58,330 bases of DNA, from the NCBI GenBank assembly GCA_022600345.1, contig JAHZKP010000075.1, forward strand, positions 1-58,330, read 5' to 3'. Each line of letters opens with the position of its first letter. Position 1 is the stretch's first letter. Shown here one piece after another: positions 17,942 to 27,814 of this stretch. The position numbers and the translations under genes were made by a program. Under the pieces are notes generated by a model. The model did not search any database. It was not told where the DNA came from and saw nothing but the letters and a program-made list of their open reading frames with translations. This DNA comes from Alphaproteobacteria bacterium (GTDB lineage Bacteria; Pseudomonadota; Alphaproteobacteria; Rhizobiales; Hyphomicrobiaceae).

Positions 17942-17969
17942 GGGCGGTTTGGTTGACAACAAACCGCCC
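17942..17969 (-). terminator. Hairpin downstream of rplY
   Basis: GGGCGGTTTG (17942-17951) pairs perfectly with CAAACCGCCC (17960-17969), loop of eight. It lies 15 nt past the rplY stop on the leftward transcript. No U-tract follows on that strand, so it may be a weak or factor-dependent terminator, or an mRNA-stabilising hairpin between rplY and pth. Confidence 0.5.
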
Positions 17970-17983
17970 GACGGCAGCGGGAG

Positions 17984-18634
17984 TTACTCCTGCTTTTCTT
18001 CGCCTTCGCCTTCGGCCGCTGCTTCATCGGTTGCAGCCTCATCTTCATCTTCAGCGCCACCGGCCGGACCGCGGCCTGCGATCGTGGCGATGGTGAAGTC
18101 GCGATCCTGAATCGTGGGTTTGGCACCCTCAGGCATTGTGACTGCAGAAACGTGGATCGATTGGCCGATCTGGGCTTCGGCCAGGTCAATTTCGAAGGCA
18201 TCCGGGATCTTGTCGTATGGACACCAGACTTCGATGTCATGCCGGACGACGTTAAGGACGCCGCCGCGCTTCATGCCCGGGCAGATGTGCTCGTTGAGGA
18301 ACTTGACGGGAATTGCCACGCGGATCAGGCCATCGCCGCCAATCCGCAGGAAGTCCACGTGCACCACCGTATCCTTGACGGGGTCGAGTTGCACATCACG
18401 CGAAACCACAAGATGTTCCTGGCCATCAAGCTTCAGCTTGAATACCTTGGCGGTGAACTGGCCCTTCAGGTACATCTTCCAGACTTCTTTATAGTCAAGG
18501 GAAATTGCCTGCGGTTCCTTCTTGTCACCATAGATGACGGCTGGAACGCGGCCCTCGCGGCGGACTTGGCGTGCGGCCCCCTTACCGACACGCTCGCGCG
18601 AGGCAACTTCAAATTCGATGGTCTCGGTTGCCAT
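17984..18634 (-). CDS. rplY: 50S ribosomal protein L25 (Ctc type)
   Basis: A 216-residue 5S rRNA-binding protein. The L25 domain fills the first 95 residues (ASRERVGKGAARQVRREGRVPAVIYG, then SRDVQLDPVKDTVVHVDFLRI), and a TL5/Ctc C-terminal beta domain follows (GVLNVVRHDIEVWCP). The acidic tail of about 30 residues (EDEDEAATDEAAAEGEGEE) is common in alphaproteobacterial L25. It is downstream of prs with a 176-nt gap and upstream of pth. Confidence 0.95.
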   Translation of the reverse strand: MATETIEFEVASRERVGKGAARQVRREGRVPAVIYGDKKEPQAISLDYKEVWKMYLKGQFTAKVFKLKLDGQEHLVVSRDVQLDPVKDTVVHVDFLRIGGDGLIRVAIPVKFLNEHICPGMKRGGVLNVVRHDIEVWCPYDKIPDAFEIDLAEAQIGQSIHVSAVTMPEGAKPTIQDRDFTIATIAGRGPAGGAEDEDEAATDEAAAEGEGEEKQE

Positions 18635-18810
18635 TGCTTGTTCTCCATAAACAAGACGAGGGATCCGCCCGGCTAGGTGGATCCCATCAAAAAATCACGC
18701 CCCGGCCTCCAAGGGTGCAAGCAGGGCGCGCTCACCTATTTGTTCTGTGAGGGCTGTGCTTATAGCTGGGTCGATAGCCGATGGCAACGGCTCGCGAATT
18801 CGATCCGGCT

Positions 18811-19800
<990 letters not shown>

Positions 19801-19934
19801 GCTCTTAAAACCCCTCAGCAATACTCGTGTGACAGGTCTGTAACAAGCTGCTCGGGCTACTGTAAACCTGCCGTATAGGCGCAGGTTGCGACAACACTGT
19901 TACGATTGGAGAATAATTCGCATCCGGTGCATAC

Positions 19935-19968
19935 AAAAAACAAAGCCCGACATGTGCCGGGCTTTGTT
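19935..19968 (-). terminator. Intrinsic terminator of the lipoprotein gene
   Basis: AACAAAGCCCG (19939-19949) pairs with CGGGCTTTGTT (19958-19968), an 11-bp stem with an eight-nt loop. On the leftward transcript it is followed by a run of six U (complement of 19935-19940). It lies 34 nt after the stop at 20002, a textbook intrinsic terminator separating that gene from prs. Confidence 0.9.
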
Positions 19969-20001
19969 GCTGGTTGTAATTCTCAGGACCGACTGAGAAG
20001 G

Positions 20002-21060
20002 TCAGTTGGTCTTGGTATTGTTCTTTGGCAAAAGTTTCAGGATGCCCTGGGCCGCTGCTGCTGCTGCGGCATCGGCTGTTCTGCCCCAGGCGCCATCAAG
20101 CGAACCCGCCTTGATCGCATTTTTCTGCGAAACAGTGCCCAGGTTCTTACCCGTTGGGTCTTTTACGTCCCAATCGATCTTGATTTCCTGCTTGCCACTG
20201 CCTGCCTGCTTCAGGGCTACACGCCCTTCCACACGATAGGACTGTGCGGTGGGCGTGCCTGCCAGAGAGACGCCATTGCGTGACAGCTCCTTGCGGATTG
20301 CCGTGGTCAGCGATACCGACCCGTCACCGGGAGCACCGGTGACACTGGGAACGATTGCGGCGACCGGGCCGCGCCCGATGCTACCGGTGGTCGTCCCGTT
20401 GGGCACCCGATTGCCGGCCGCAGCACGTGCCTGCGTCAGTTGACCGGTCGCCGTATTCGCGGCCTGTCTCACTGGGCCAGCGCCGGGTGCTGCCTGGACG
20501 GCACCTGCGACCGCTGGAGCTGCGGCGGGGCGCTGGGCTGGAAGCCAGGCTGCCAGCGACGTTGCCGTCTTGTCCGAGATCCGGGCCGTGATGGCCGGTG
20601 TCACTGATGCCCATGGATTGCTTCCTGCACCTGCGGGTGCAATCTCCTCGCCGGTAATGCGATGAACGCGCTTACCGGCCAGGTCGGTTACATCCCAAAT
20701 ATAGGAAACCTTTGTTCCGGCTTTTTCGCGAGCCGAAACGACATAGCCGCGCAGGGTGTAGTTTGCACCGCCGCCGTTTGCGATAGCGATGTTGCGGCCC
20801 TGCATGGCCGTCGTGAGTTGTGCCTGAATCTGTTTGGCAACGCCGTCAGGCGCACCGATCACAGGCGCGATGGCAATCTTGTTGGAATTCGTCGCTAACG
20901 CAGCAGGCGGCACCTGTTGCTGAGCCGCTGTTTCCGCACCTGGCAGAAGTGGCCCAGTTGTACTGCACCCTGCGAGCGCAAATCCGAGGAAGGCTGCGAG
21001 GATCGTGACGTTGGCGAATGACTTCGCACGCCTCGACGCAGCAGCATTATTGGTCGTCAC
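20002..21060 (-). CDS. Two-domain lipoprotein of unknown function
   Basis: A 352-residue protein with a lipoprotein signal: RRAK, a hydrophobic stretch, then lipobox LAGC with Cys32. Two related domains follow (about 62-174 and 234-345). Both run as APVIGAPDG-like start, a helix, a YTLRGYV / YRVEGRV strand, then YIWDVTDLAGK / IDWDVKDPTGK, a conserved W, and an LLP-like end. They are joined by an Ala/Pro-rich linker. I do not recognise a named family; the duplicated alpha/beta domain resembles periplasmic assembly lipoproteins in general style only. GTG 21060 is chosen for the GGGGGA seven nt upstream; ATG 21093 would lengthen the signal peptide. Confidence 0.75.
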   Translation of the reverse strand: MTTNNAAASRRAKSFANVTILAAFLGFALAGCSTTGPLLPGAETAAQQQVPPAALATNSNKIAIAPVIGAPDGVAKQIQAQLTTAMQGRNIAIANGGGANYTLRGYVVSAREKAGTKVSYIWDVTDLAGKRVHRITGEEIAPAGAGSNPWASVTPAITARISDKTATSLAAWLPAQRPAAAPAVAGAVQAAPGAGPVRQAANTATGQLTQARAAAGNRVPNGTTTGSIGRGPVAAIVPSVTGAPGDGSVSLTTAIRKELSRNGVSLAGTPTAQSYRVEGRVALKQAGSGKQEIKIDWDVKDPTGKNLGTVSQKNAIKAGSLDGAWGRTADAAAAAAAQGILKLLPKNNTKTN

Positions 21061-21261
21061 CACGACGTCCCCCTGTAATGACCCGCTGATCATCCGGCGG
21101 CCGACGTACTTACCTTGCGGCCTAGACAAGTCCTACTACCGGTACTCGTTATGACTTGTTTACAGTAGTGCATTTGTCCGCGTCCAGCCACTTTCGGTTG
21201 CATGCTCCATGAAGCTTAATCATCTAGCCTGCTTTACGCCTGCCTTCTGTGGATATTGCAT

Positions 21262-22035
21262 TTATGTCACGAGGATTGCGGAGATTTGACGACCGTAATC
21301 GGGCTCTGAGCTGTGGGTTGAGCGCCTGAAGCTGAAAAACTTCGATTCGTTATCGTACGTGCAGGGCGCATTGAGGTCGAAATTGGCGATCCCGAGGCCT
21401 TCCAAGCGAGCAGCGATGAAGGCCGGCAGGTCGAAGTGGGGCTTGGCGGCACCATCGGGTGTGGTGAAAAACCGTCTATTGGAGGGTTCGCGTGCGGTGA
21501 AATCGTCAAGGAATTCGGGGCCGACTTCGTAGTTTTGCTGGTTGATGCAGGGGCCAAGGCTGGCGCAGACGCGGGCGGGTTTCGCGCCAAGTTCCACCAT
21601 CTTGGCCAAGGTCGCCTCAAGAATGCCGCCAACGGCACCGCGCCATCCGGCATGGGCGGCTGCGACGACCCGGGCGACCGGATCAGCCAAAAGGACCGGC
21701 CCGCAATCGGCGGTGAGGATGCCGATAGCGAGGCCTGGGGTATTGGTGACCAGGGCATCACCGCGCGGCGGCGGCCCGGGCGTGAAGGGCTGATCAACGA
21801 TGAGAGCCGTGGCGCTATGGACTTGGTAAGGGGTCAGCACGATCGGCTGGGGCGAGCTTAGTTGCAGGGCCACACGGGCGCGGTTCCGCTTGACCGCCTC
21901 GGCATTGTCCTTGGAGCCCAATCCGCAGTTGAGAGACGCATAGATCCCGTCCGATACGCCTCCATTACGTGTAAAGAAACCGTGTCGGATGCCGGGAAGT
22001 TCGCTCAGGGTCTCAGAAGTCAGAGGGCTTGGCAT
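21262..22035 (-). CDS. pgeF: Peptidoglycan editing factor PgeF (laccase-domain)
   Basis: A 257-residue protein of the YfiH/DUF152 family. The zinc-binding Cys/His set lies in TPYQVHSATALI, ILTADCGPVLLAD and VAAAHAGWRGAV. PgeF prevents mis-incorporation of Ser into peptidoglycan precursors, and family members also cleave purine nucleosides. ATG 22035 has AGGAG six nt upstream. It sits 60 nt after the methyltransferase gene in the lgt / midA-like / pgeF run, an order shared by related bacteria. Confidence 0.92.
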   Translation of the reverse strand: MPSPLTSETLSELPGIRHGFFTRNGGVSDGIYASLNCGLGSKDNAEAVKRNRARVALQLSSPQPIVLTPYQVHSATALIVDQPFTPGPPPRGDALVTNTPGLAIGILTADCGPVLLADPVARVVAAAHAGWRGAVGGILEATLAKMVELGAKPARVCASLGPCINQQNYEVGPEFLDDFTAREPSNRRFFTTPDGAAKPHFDLPAFIAARLEGLGIANFDLNAPCTYDNESKFFSFRRSTHSSEPDYGRQISAILVT

Positions 22036-22095
22036 TTTGGCTCCTGGTGTGAAAGCGCCGCATTCGCATGCCGATTTGCTATATCGGGTCGGGGC

Positions 22096-23253
22096 TCACT
22101 CGAACCCGGGCGTGACTGGCAGATCCTGCGAGCGCACTGCGATTGCCTTGAAGCGTCCGCCCATACCTTGCGGCGACATCAGCCGCACAATACCGGCCTC
22201 CAATTGGGCGGCTTGATCAGGATTGGCTGCCATCAGGCGGGAGGCGCGCTCCATTATACCCAACCGCCCCAGGAACTCAGCCTGGGTAATCGGCCCGTCG
22301 ATCCGGTGGTTGGGGCTATGGCCCTTAACGCGGCCGGCGAAATCCTGGAAATCGACCTGGTGGGTCAAATCGGCTTCGCCGGGTGACGTGAGGGGATGTT
22401 CATAGGCGTGGTTGCGGACAGCCTGGAGTGTGTCGCCAATTTCTGCTGCAACGTGGCCGTAGTCAATGAACAAGGCTGCAAAGCGTTGCCAGGGGCCCAG
22501 CAATTCGTCGGCGAAGCCGTAGTGCGTGACCGTTACGATGTCGCCTTCGGCAGCGTGTCCGAATCTGGAGTCGATATCCGAGGGTGATAGCGAGGCGGGT
22601 TCCCCAAGGCCATCGTGTGTCCTGGGAGGGACAAATTGAAGTTGACCGTTTTCATCAAGCCCGACCCATCTGCCGATCCAGCCGTCCTGCTTGCGGATGT
22701 ACTGGCGGACCGGCCAGACATCTAGGAATTCGTTTGCGATAATGATGGCCGGTTCGTTGGCGAGGTTTGCCTGATATAGGTCGTCGTCGTCCATGCCTTC
22801 GACAAATCGGACTTTACCTGCGGGCAGACCGAGTCCGCCCAAGGCCTGTTCTTGCTGTTCGCGCAGCACCGGGTTGATATCGCAAAGGCTGATCTTGGCA
22901 GCCTCCATGAATTGGGGAACGATGCGGGCCGCACGCAAGGCATCGCGCATCAAGGTGCCGCGGCCGGCGCCATATTCGATGAGGTGAAAGGCTGCGGGGG
23001 CGCCCATTTGCTGCCAGACCGCGACCGACCATAGGCCGATGAGTTCGCCAAACGTCTGGCTGATCTCAGGGGCGGTTATGAAGTCACCGCGGCGGCCGAT
23101 GGCGGGGCGACTGCGGTAGTAACCGTGTTCGGGGTCGAATAAGCACAGGTGAATGTAGTCGCTGACTCGCATTGGGCCGCGCTCAGCAATCCGGGCCTTG
23201 ATCTCCTTAAGTAGTGGCGTGTTGCGACGCGCTTCTGGGTCGTAGGGCGTCAC
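22096..23253 (-). CDS. MidA/NDUFAF7-type SAM-dependent methyltransferase
   Basis: A 385-residue class I methyltransferase of the DUF185 family. The N-terminal GPMRVSDYIHLCLFDPEHGYY and GDFITAPEISQTFGELIG, and the SAM-binding LIEYGAGRGTLMRDALRA, define the family; NEFLDVWPVRQYI follows. In mitochondria the homologue NDUFAF7 dimethylates an arginine of a complex I subunit; whether the bacterial protein does so is not established. It starts with GTG and lies 2 nt after the lgt stop, so it is co-transcribed with lgt. Confidence 0.9.
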   Translation of the reverse strand: MTPYDPEARRNTPLLKEIKARIAERGPMRVSDYIHLCLFDPEHGYYRSRPAIGRRGDFITAPEISQTFGELIGLWSVAVWQQMGAPAAFHLIEYGAGRGTLMRDALRAARIVPQFMEAAKISLCDINPVLREQQEQALGGLGLPAGKVRFVEGMDDDDLYQANLANEPAIIIANEFLDVWPVRQYIRKQDGWIGRWVGLDENGQLQFVPPRTHDGLGEPASLSPSDIDSRFGHAAEGDIVTVTHYGFADELLGPWQRFAALFIDYGHVAAEIGDTLQAVRNHAYEHPLTSPGEADLTHQVDFQDFAGRVKGHSPNHRIDGPITQAEFLGRLGIMERASRLMAANPDQAAQLEAGIVRLMSPQGMGGRFKAIAVRSQDLPVTPGFE

Positions 23254-23255
23254 GA

Positions 23256-24092
23256 TTAGCGCTCCACGGCATCGGCGGCGGGCTGATTTCTGGCCCTGTA
23301 AATGAACCAGGCGCCGATCAGGATCATGGGCACGGAATAGACCATGCCCTTGGTGATGGACGAGCCCTCGACAAAAATGCGGTACTCGATGACCTTGAAC
23401 AGTTCGCAGAAAATGCGGAAGGCACCGTAGCCGACCAGAAAGACCCCTGTGGTCAGGCCCGGCAGTTTCAAGGTTTTCAACGAATGGGTTGCGTAGCGGA
23501 GGATCAAGAACAGCGCGATGCCCTCAAGGGCGGCCTCGTACAGCATGGCGGGGTGGCGGGGGTCGTTGCCCCAGCCGGGAAAGACCATGCCCCAGGGCAT
23601 GTCGGTGGGCGAGCCGACGACTTCCGCATTGATGAAATTCGCCATCCTGCCGAAGAACAAGCCAATTGGAACGGCTGCCGAGACGAGGTCCATGACCGGC
23701 CAAATCGATACGCCATGGCGGCGGGCGAATGAGAGCATCGCCAGGCCCGTTCCCAGCAGGCCGCCGTGAAATGCCATGCCGCCTTTCCAAATGGCGAAGA
23801 TCTCCAAGGGGTTGGAGAGATAGTAGCCCGATTGATAGAAAAGCACGTGGCCAAGGCGGCCGCCGATGATCACGCCGGCAGTGACCCAGATCAGCAGTTC
23901 GTCGGCATCGTCGGCGCTCATGGGCTGTTTATCTGCCGGCCACAGCGTTTGTTCGCTCAGCAGTCGTCTGATGTAAAGCCAGCCCAGGATCAGGCCAGAT
24001 GCGTAGGCTAGGCCATACCAGCGGACGGCCAGGGGCCCGATCTGCAGGGCGACTGGATCGATGGCTGGGAACGGGATCTCCAAGAGGCTCAT
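23256..24092 (-). CDS. lgt: Prolipoprotein diacylglyceryl transferase
   Basis: A 278-residue inner-membrane enzyme that adds diacylglycerol to the lipobox cysteine, the first step of lipoprotein maturation. Seven hydrophobic segments are seen. The catalytic signatures are WKGGMAFHGGLLG, FFGRMANFINAEVVG and RHPAMLYEAALEG. It leads the run lgt / midA-like / pgeF on the leftward strand. It would process lipoproteins encoded nearby, such as the isomerase at 15027, the duplicated lipoprotein at 20002 and the secretin GspD. Confidence 0.95.
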   Translation of the reverse strand: MSLLEIPFPAIDPVALQIGPLAVRWYGLAYASGLILGWLYIRRLLSEQTLWPADKQPMSADDADELLIWVTAGVIIGGRLGHVLFYQSGYYLSNPLEIFAIWKGGMAFHGGLLGTGLAMLSFARRHGVSIWPVMDLVSAAVPIGLFFGRMANFINAEVVGSPTDMPWGMVFPGWGNDPRHPAMLYEAALEGIALFLILRYATHSLKTLKLPGLTTGVFLVGYGAFRIFCELFKVIEYRIFVEGSSITKGMVYSVPMILIGAWFIYRARNQPAADAVER

Positions 24093-24188
24093 TGGGGCTC
24101 GCTAATACGTGGGTGTCGCCGAGGGGCCGATAGTGACGGGCCACGTTTTGAGGATGCCAGCCAAGGTGTCAAGGCTGGATGATGGCTG

Positions 24189-24216
24189 GCGACATCTTCG
24201 GGGCGACATCTTCGGG
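24189..24216. repeat. Short 14-bp tandem duplication
   Basis: GCGACATCTTCGGG occurs twice in direct succession in the lgt / ubiK divergent gap. It may affect spacing in the promoter of either gene; no regulator is suggested. Confidence 0.5.
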
Positions 24217-24338
24217 GCGGGATCTTGCAGGCAGTGGCCAGCTTGCCCATAGTCTGTGTTAACCAGGGGGAGGCGAACTTTTCCGCCCAAACGGCGTCGT
24301 TCAACGCCGCGGTAAATTCTAGATTGGATCATAGCCCG

Positions 24339-24605
24339 ATGACACAGACTTCGAACCGGATTTTCGATGATTTCGCAAAGATGATGACCGATGCGGCCGG
24401 GGCGGCCCAGGGCGTGCAGCGCGAAGTTGAGACTGTCATCCGGGCCCAAGGCGAAAAATTTCTGCGGGACATGGATGTCGTGAGCCGGGAAGACTTTGAA
24501 GCGGTGCGGGCGATGGCCGAGAAAGCACGCGAACAAAACGAGAGCCTGGAGAGCCGGGTTGCGGCGCTTGAAGCTGAAATCAAGGGGATGGGCGGCAACA
24601 TCTAA
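24339..24605 (+). CDS. ubiK: UbiK-family accessory factor (BMFP domain)
   Basis: An 88-residue helical protein of the YqiC/UbiK family: NRIFDDFAKMMTDAAGAAQG, then VSREDFEAVRAMAEKAREQN, ending in a coiled coil. In enterobacteria UbiK aids the ubiquinone biosynthesis complex and binds membranes. The ATG at 24339 starts at the point where family members begin; it lacks a clear ribosome site. It is divergent from lgt, a common arrangement in this group. Confidence 0.85.
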   Translation: MTQTSNRIFDDFAKMMTDAAGAAQGVQREVETVIRAQGEKFLRDMDVVSREDFEAVRAMAEKAREQNESLESRVAALEAEIKGMGGNI

Positions 24606-24940
24606 GTCGCTTTCAGCCGGTGTGATTTGCCGTCGTCGCAGCCCTTTGAATCGCCTGTTTTGCGGGTTCGCTGGATGTCGAGTGCGGCCAAGCCTCGCCC
24701 ACCGGCTATCCCGCCCTTTTCAACAGAAAACCCCCAATTGAATAGCCAGTGCCCGGCATCGGACATGATGCCCGTGGACACTGGGCCCAGGTTGGTTGCG
24801 ACTCACTGGGTGCCGGTGTTTTGTGCCCGACATGGGCCGCCGGAACGTCTTCGCTTCAACCGGTAGCAGTTTTCAAATGGTCGCTTGATGCGGCCCGCCG
24901 TAGGGCCGGCGAAACGACCAATAAGAAACGAGGACGACGA
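24606..24940. other. Gap with a two-part hairpin
   Basis: No gene is supported in this 335-nt stretch. It holds an interrupted hairpin: CCAGTG (24746-24751) with CACTGG (24779-24784), and inside it GGCATC (24755-24760) with GATGCC (24767-24772) around a six-nt loop. No U-tract follows on the + strand. It may end the ubiK transcript or precede the ybjN promoter. Confidence 0.45.
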
Positions 24941-25438
24941 ATGGCTTCAGCTTCTTCAGGGTACAAACGCCTCAATAACCCGATCGATCTGATCGAGGGT
25001 ATGGCGCACCGCCATGACTGGCAATGCGACCGCAATGGCGACGAAGAGCTGACGATCATTATCGCGGGGACGTGGACCGACTACCATGTCTCGCTTAATT
25101 GGCGCGAAGACCTGCAGGCCCTTCATATCGCCAGCGCTTTCGACTTCAGGGTTCCCGAACAGCGCCAGAACGAGATGTACCGGCTGGTTGCCCAAATCAA
25201 CGAGCAGCTTTGGATCGGGCACTTCGATCTCTGGACCAATGAAGGCCTGGTGATGTACCGCAATTCGCTGTTGCTGGGGGGATCAGTGGCCAGCATGGAG
25301 CAGTGCGAAACAATGCTACAGGCGGCGTTGGAATCTTGTGAGCGCTATTATCAGGCCTTCCAATTCGTCGTTTGGGCCGGCAAGCCGAGCCGTGAAGCGC
25401 TTGTGTCCGCGATGTTTGAGACCGAGGGGCAGGCCTGA
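24941..25438 (+). CDS. YbjN-domain protein
   Basis: A 165-residue protein of the YbjN family as found in alphaproteobacteria: NPIDLIEGMAHRHDWQCDRNG, YHVSLNWREDLQALHIASAFD and NEQLWIGHFDLWTNEGLVMYR. The fold resembles type III secretion chaperones; E. coli YbjN affects motility and stress but its activity is unknown. ATG 24941 is chosen with GAGGA upstream, since earlier in-frame codons encode nothing family-like. It is 105 nt upstream of proC, a conserved pair. Confidence 0.85.
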   Translation: MASASSGYKRLNNPIDLIEGMAHRHDWQCDRNGDEELTIIIAGTWTDYHVSLNWREDLQALHIASAFDFRVPEQRQNEMYRLVAQINEQLWIGHFDLWTNEGLVMYRNSLLLGGSVASMEQCETMLQAALESCERYYQAFQFVVWAGKPSREALVSAMFETEGQA

Positions 25439-25543
25439 TGGCGGGCTGGCCTTCGCATTGAGACAATCGGGGCCAACGCAGTATGGTGCGGCCCCTGCGG
25501 GGACTTGAGTTGGGTGCTTGGGTTAGTAGAGGTGTGATCGCGT

Positions 25544-26371
25544 ATGCTGTTCGATTTGAAGGGGCCGGTGTTGTGCCTTGGGGCTGGGAAGATGGGTGGC
25601 GCTCTGCTATCGGGCCTGATGGAGCGTGGCCTTGAACCCAAACTGATCCTGATCCAGGACCCATCCCCGCCTGACGAAACAAAAGCGCTTATCTTGGAGC
25701 GCGGGCTCAGGTGTGAAGCGTCTTTTGGGGCCCTTGAAGCAGCCCCGGCCGTCATACTGGCTGCTGTAAAGCCGCAAGTCATGGATCAGGTGTTTCCGAG
25801 CGTCGCGCGGCTGGCTGGTCCTGATACACTGACGGTTTCGATTGCGGCCGGGCGGACGCTTAGGAGCTTTGAAGACATGCTGGCGGCGGGTGCACCGGTG
25901 GTACGTGCGATGCCGAACACGCCTGCTGCGATCGGCCACGGCATGACGGTTTGCTGCGCGAATTCTTCGACATCGGCTAGCCAGCGCGACCTTGCAACAG
26001 GGCTACTCGAAGCCGTTGGAAAGGTCGCGTGGGTCGAGGACGAGACCCTCATGGATGCTGTGACCGCGGTTTCGGGATCAGGGCCGGCTTACGTTTTTCA
26101 TTTGGCAGAGTGCATGGCTGAGGCTGGAGTAGCTGCCGGGCTGGAGCCGGAGCTTGCCGCCCAATTGGCCCGCCAGACGATTGCTGGAGCGGGTGCGTTG
26201 CTGGAGCGCTCCGAACTTCCCGCCGATCAACTTCGCCGCAACGTCACCTCGCCAGGGGGGACGACGGCGGCGGCTCTTGATGTCCTGATGGACGAGCAGG
26301 CGATGTGCGAACTGTTCAAACGGGCCATTCTGGCGGCCAATAAGCGGGGCCAGGAACTTGCCCGTGGGTGA
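25544..26371 (+). CDS. proC: Pyrroline-5-carboxylate reductase
   Basis: A 275-residue enzyme for the last step of proline synthesis, reducing pyrroline-5-carboxylate with NAD(P)H. The nucleotide site is VLCLGAGKMGGALLSG, followed by AAVKPQVMDQVF, VVRAMPNTPAAIGHGMT, the VSGSGPAYVF dimerisation region and the C-terminal NVTSPGGTTAAALDVL signature. Length is typical. ATG 25544 follows an AGAGGTG site. Confidence 0.95.
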   Translation: MLFDLKGPVLCLGAGKMGGALLSGLMERGLEPKLILIQDPSPPDETKALILERGLRCEASFGALEAAPAVILAAVKPQVMDQVFPSVARLAGPDTLTVSIAAGRTLRSFEDMLAAGAPVVRAMPNTPAAIGHGMTVCCANSSTSASQRDLATGLLEAVGKVAWVEDETLMDAVTAVSGSGPAYVFHLAECMAEAGVAAGLEPELAAQLARQTIAGAGALLERSELPADQLRRNVTSPGGTTAAALDVLMDEQAMCELFKRAILAANKRGQELARG

Positions 26372-26460
26372 GTGCTGGCCGGGTGCTCATTACACAGCGA
26401 CTGCATCGGTGTGGCCAAGTTCGACGATTAACCCACCCACCCGCCTTTCTCACCTGGGGG

Positions 26461-26853
26461 CTAAGCGCCGTCAGGGAACAAGATGACGATTTTCATCTTC
26501 ACCAGCCATGGGAAGTAATGCTGCAGGATTTCGCCCGCGCCCCAGATAATTGCTCCCAAAAGGATCAATGCGGGGATGGCTGCCAGCACGGCTTTTAGGA
26601 AAAACGCCATCATGTGGAAGAACGACAAGTCGAGTTGCTGCACCACCGTGGGTGTCAGCTCTTCTTGCGCGTAGGCTTCCTGCCCGTATCTCTGGTCAAT
26701 GTTGTCACCGAGTTCGGGAGCTGGCGTTGCCCGCATTTCCGGGGCGGAAGCCTCGCGTTCCCGGGCGGCCCGGGCGGCATGTTCGCGTCTGAGCGTTCTG
26801 GGCAGGTCGTCAATGTCATCATCCGCCGATAGCGGGAAATGTGTGTCTGACAT
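26461..26853 (-). CDS. Single-pass membrane protein of unknown function
   Basis: A 130-residue protein not recognised as a named family. The N-terminal 75 residues are charged and polar (DDDIDDLPRTLRREHAARAA). One hydrophobic segment follows (about 78-112), then a short tail. The topology is likely N-terminus in the cytoplasm. ATG 26853 has AGAGGA eight nt upstream, and codon use matches neighbours, so it is a real gene. It is convergent with proC and divergent from apt. Confidence 0.7.
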   Translation of the reverse strand: MSDTHFPLSADDDIDDLPRTLRREHAARAAREREASAPEMRATPAPELGDNIDQRYGQEAYAQEELTPTVVQQLDLSFFHMMAFFLKAVLAAIPALILLGAIIWGAGEILQHYFPWLVKMKIVILFPDGA

Positions 26854-27006
26854 GTCTCAATCCTCTTCGTGCGCACACTCTACAGCCATGTAAATTGCCT
26901 GATAGGGGCGATTAATACGCGGTGCGCGAATCTAGTTTGTATGCCCTTCTATCTTCCCAGACCTGAACTTGCTATGAAACGCGGCGAATTTGTCGTGGAG
27001 GTGATC

Positions 27007-27537
27007 TTGTCTGAACTAAAAAGTCTCGTCCGGGCGATCCCGGATTACCCCAAACCAGGAATCATGTTCCGCGATGTGACGACGCTGTTTGCGGATGCAC
27101 AGGGGTTCAAGGCGGCGATTGCGCAAATCGCTGAACCCTATCGGACGCAACCCATTGATGCTGTTGCGGGAATTGAGGCGCGCGGCTTCATTCTAGGCGG
27201 CGCGATTGCCGACCGGCTGGGGTGTGGCTTCATTCCGATCCGCAAGAAGGGCAAGCTGCCCTGGAAAACGATCTCCCAGGACTACGAACTGGAATACGGT
27301 ACCGATACGATTGAAATCCATGAAGATGCCGTTAGCGAAGGCGAGCGCATCCTGATCGTGGATGACCTGATTGCGACCGGGGGCACGGCTGAAGCAGCTG
27401 TCAAAATCATCACGCGGGCGGGCGGGGTGATCGAGGGTGCTGCCTTCGTAATCGATCTGCCTGAGCTGGGCGGACGGGCGAAGATCGAGGCCATGGGGGT
27501 TGCCTGTACGGCCCTGATGGCTTTTGAGGGTCATTGA
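27007..27537 (+). CDS. apt: Adenine phosphoribosyltransferase
   Basis: A 176-residue purine salvage enzyme making AMP from adenine and PRPP. The N-terminus SELKSLVRAIPDYPKPGIMFRD, the AGIEARGFILGGAIA region and the PRPP loop RILIVDDLIATGGTAEAA are typical. The start is TTG 27007: GGAGG lies five nt upstream and the product then matches family length. ATG 26974 would add 11 residues and lacks a ribosome site. Its TGA overlaps the ATG of the next gene, which points to coupling. Confidence 0.93.
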   Translation: MSELKSLVRAIPDYPKPGIMFRDVTTLFADAQGFKAAIAQIAEPYRTQPIDAVAGIEARGFILGGAIADRLGCGFIPIRKKGKLPWKTISQDYELEYGTDTIEIHEDAVSEGERILIVDDLIATGGTAEAAVKIITRAGGVIEGAAFVIDLPELGGRAKIEAMGVACTALMAFEGH

Positions 27538-27782
27538 TGCCAGCTCCGATCAAACGGATCAATTCACCGGCATCGGCCAAGGCCGCCATCGACACTGTGC
27601 GGACTTGGGAGGCCGATAAAAGCGTTTCGGTTGGCTGTCCGTTGTGTGGCGCGGACGGACTAGGCATCATCGACAAGTCGGCGCGCCCACACATGTCGTG
27701 GTATGCGCTGAAGTGCGGGGCTTGCGACCTTGACGAGGCCATCGCAATTCCCGAAAGCGCCCATAACGCGGCCATCGACTGA
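27537..27782 (+). CDS. Small zinc-ribbon-like protein
   Basis: An 81-residue protein with two CxxC pairs, Cys34/Cys37 (CPLCG) and Cys60/Cys63 (CGAC), the spacing of a zinc ribbon. I do not recognise a named family. Its start shares a base with the apt stop (TGATG) and it ends 32 nt before mtnA. Being locked between adenine salvage and methylthioribose-phosphate isomerase suggests a role in methylthioadenosine salvage or simply co-expression; nothing in the sequence shows which. Confidence 0.75.
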   Translation: MPAPIKRINSPASAKAAIDTVRTWEADKSVSVGCPLCGADGLGIIDKSARPHMSWYALKCGACDLDEAIAIPESAHNAAID

Positions 27783-27814
27783 AGCGCTGCGGTTATTGTT
27801 CGCAGGGGATGACA

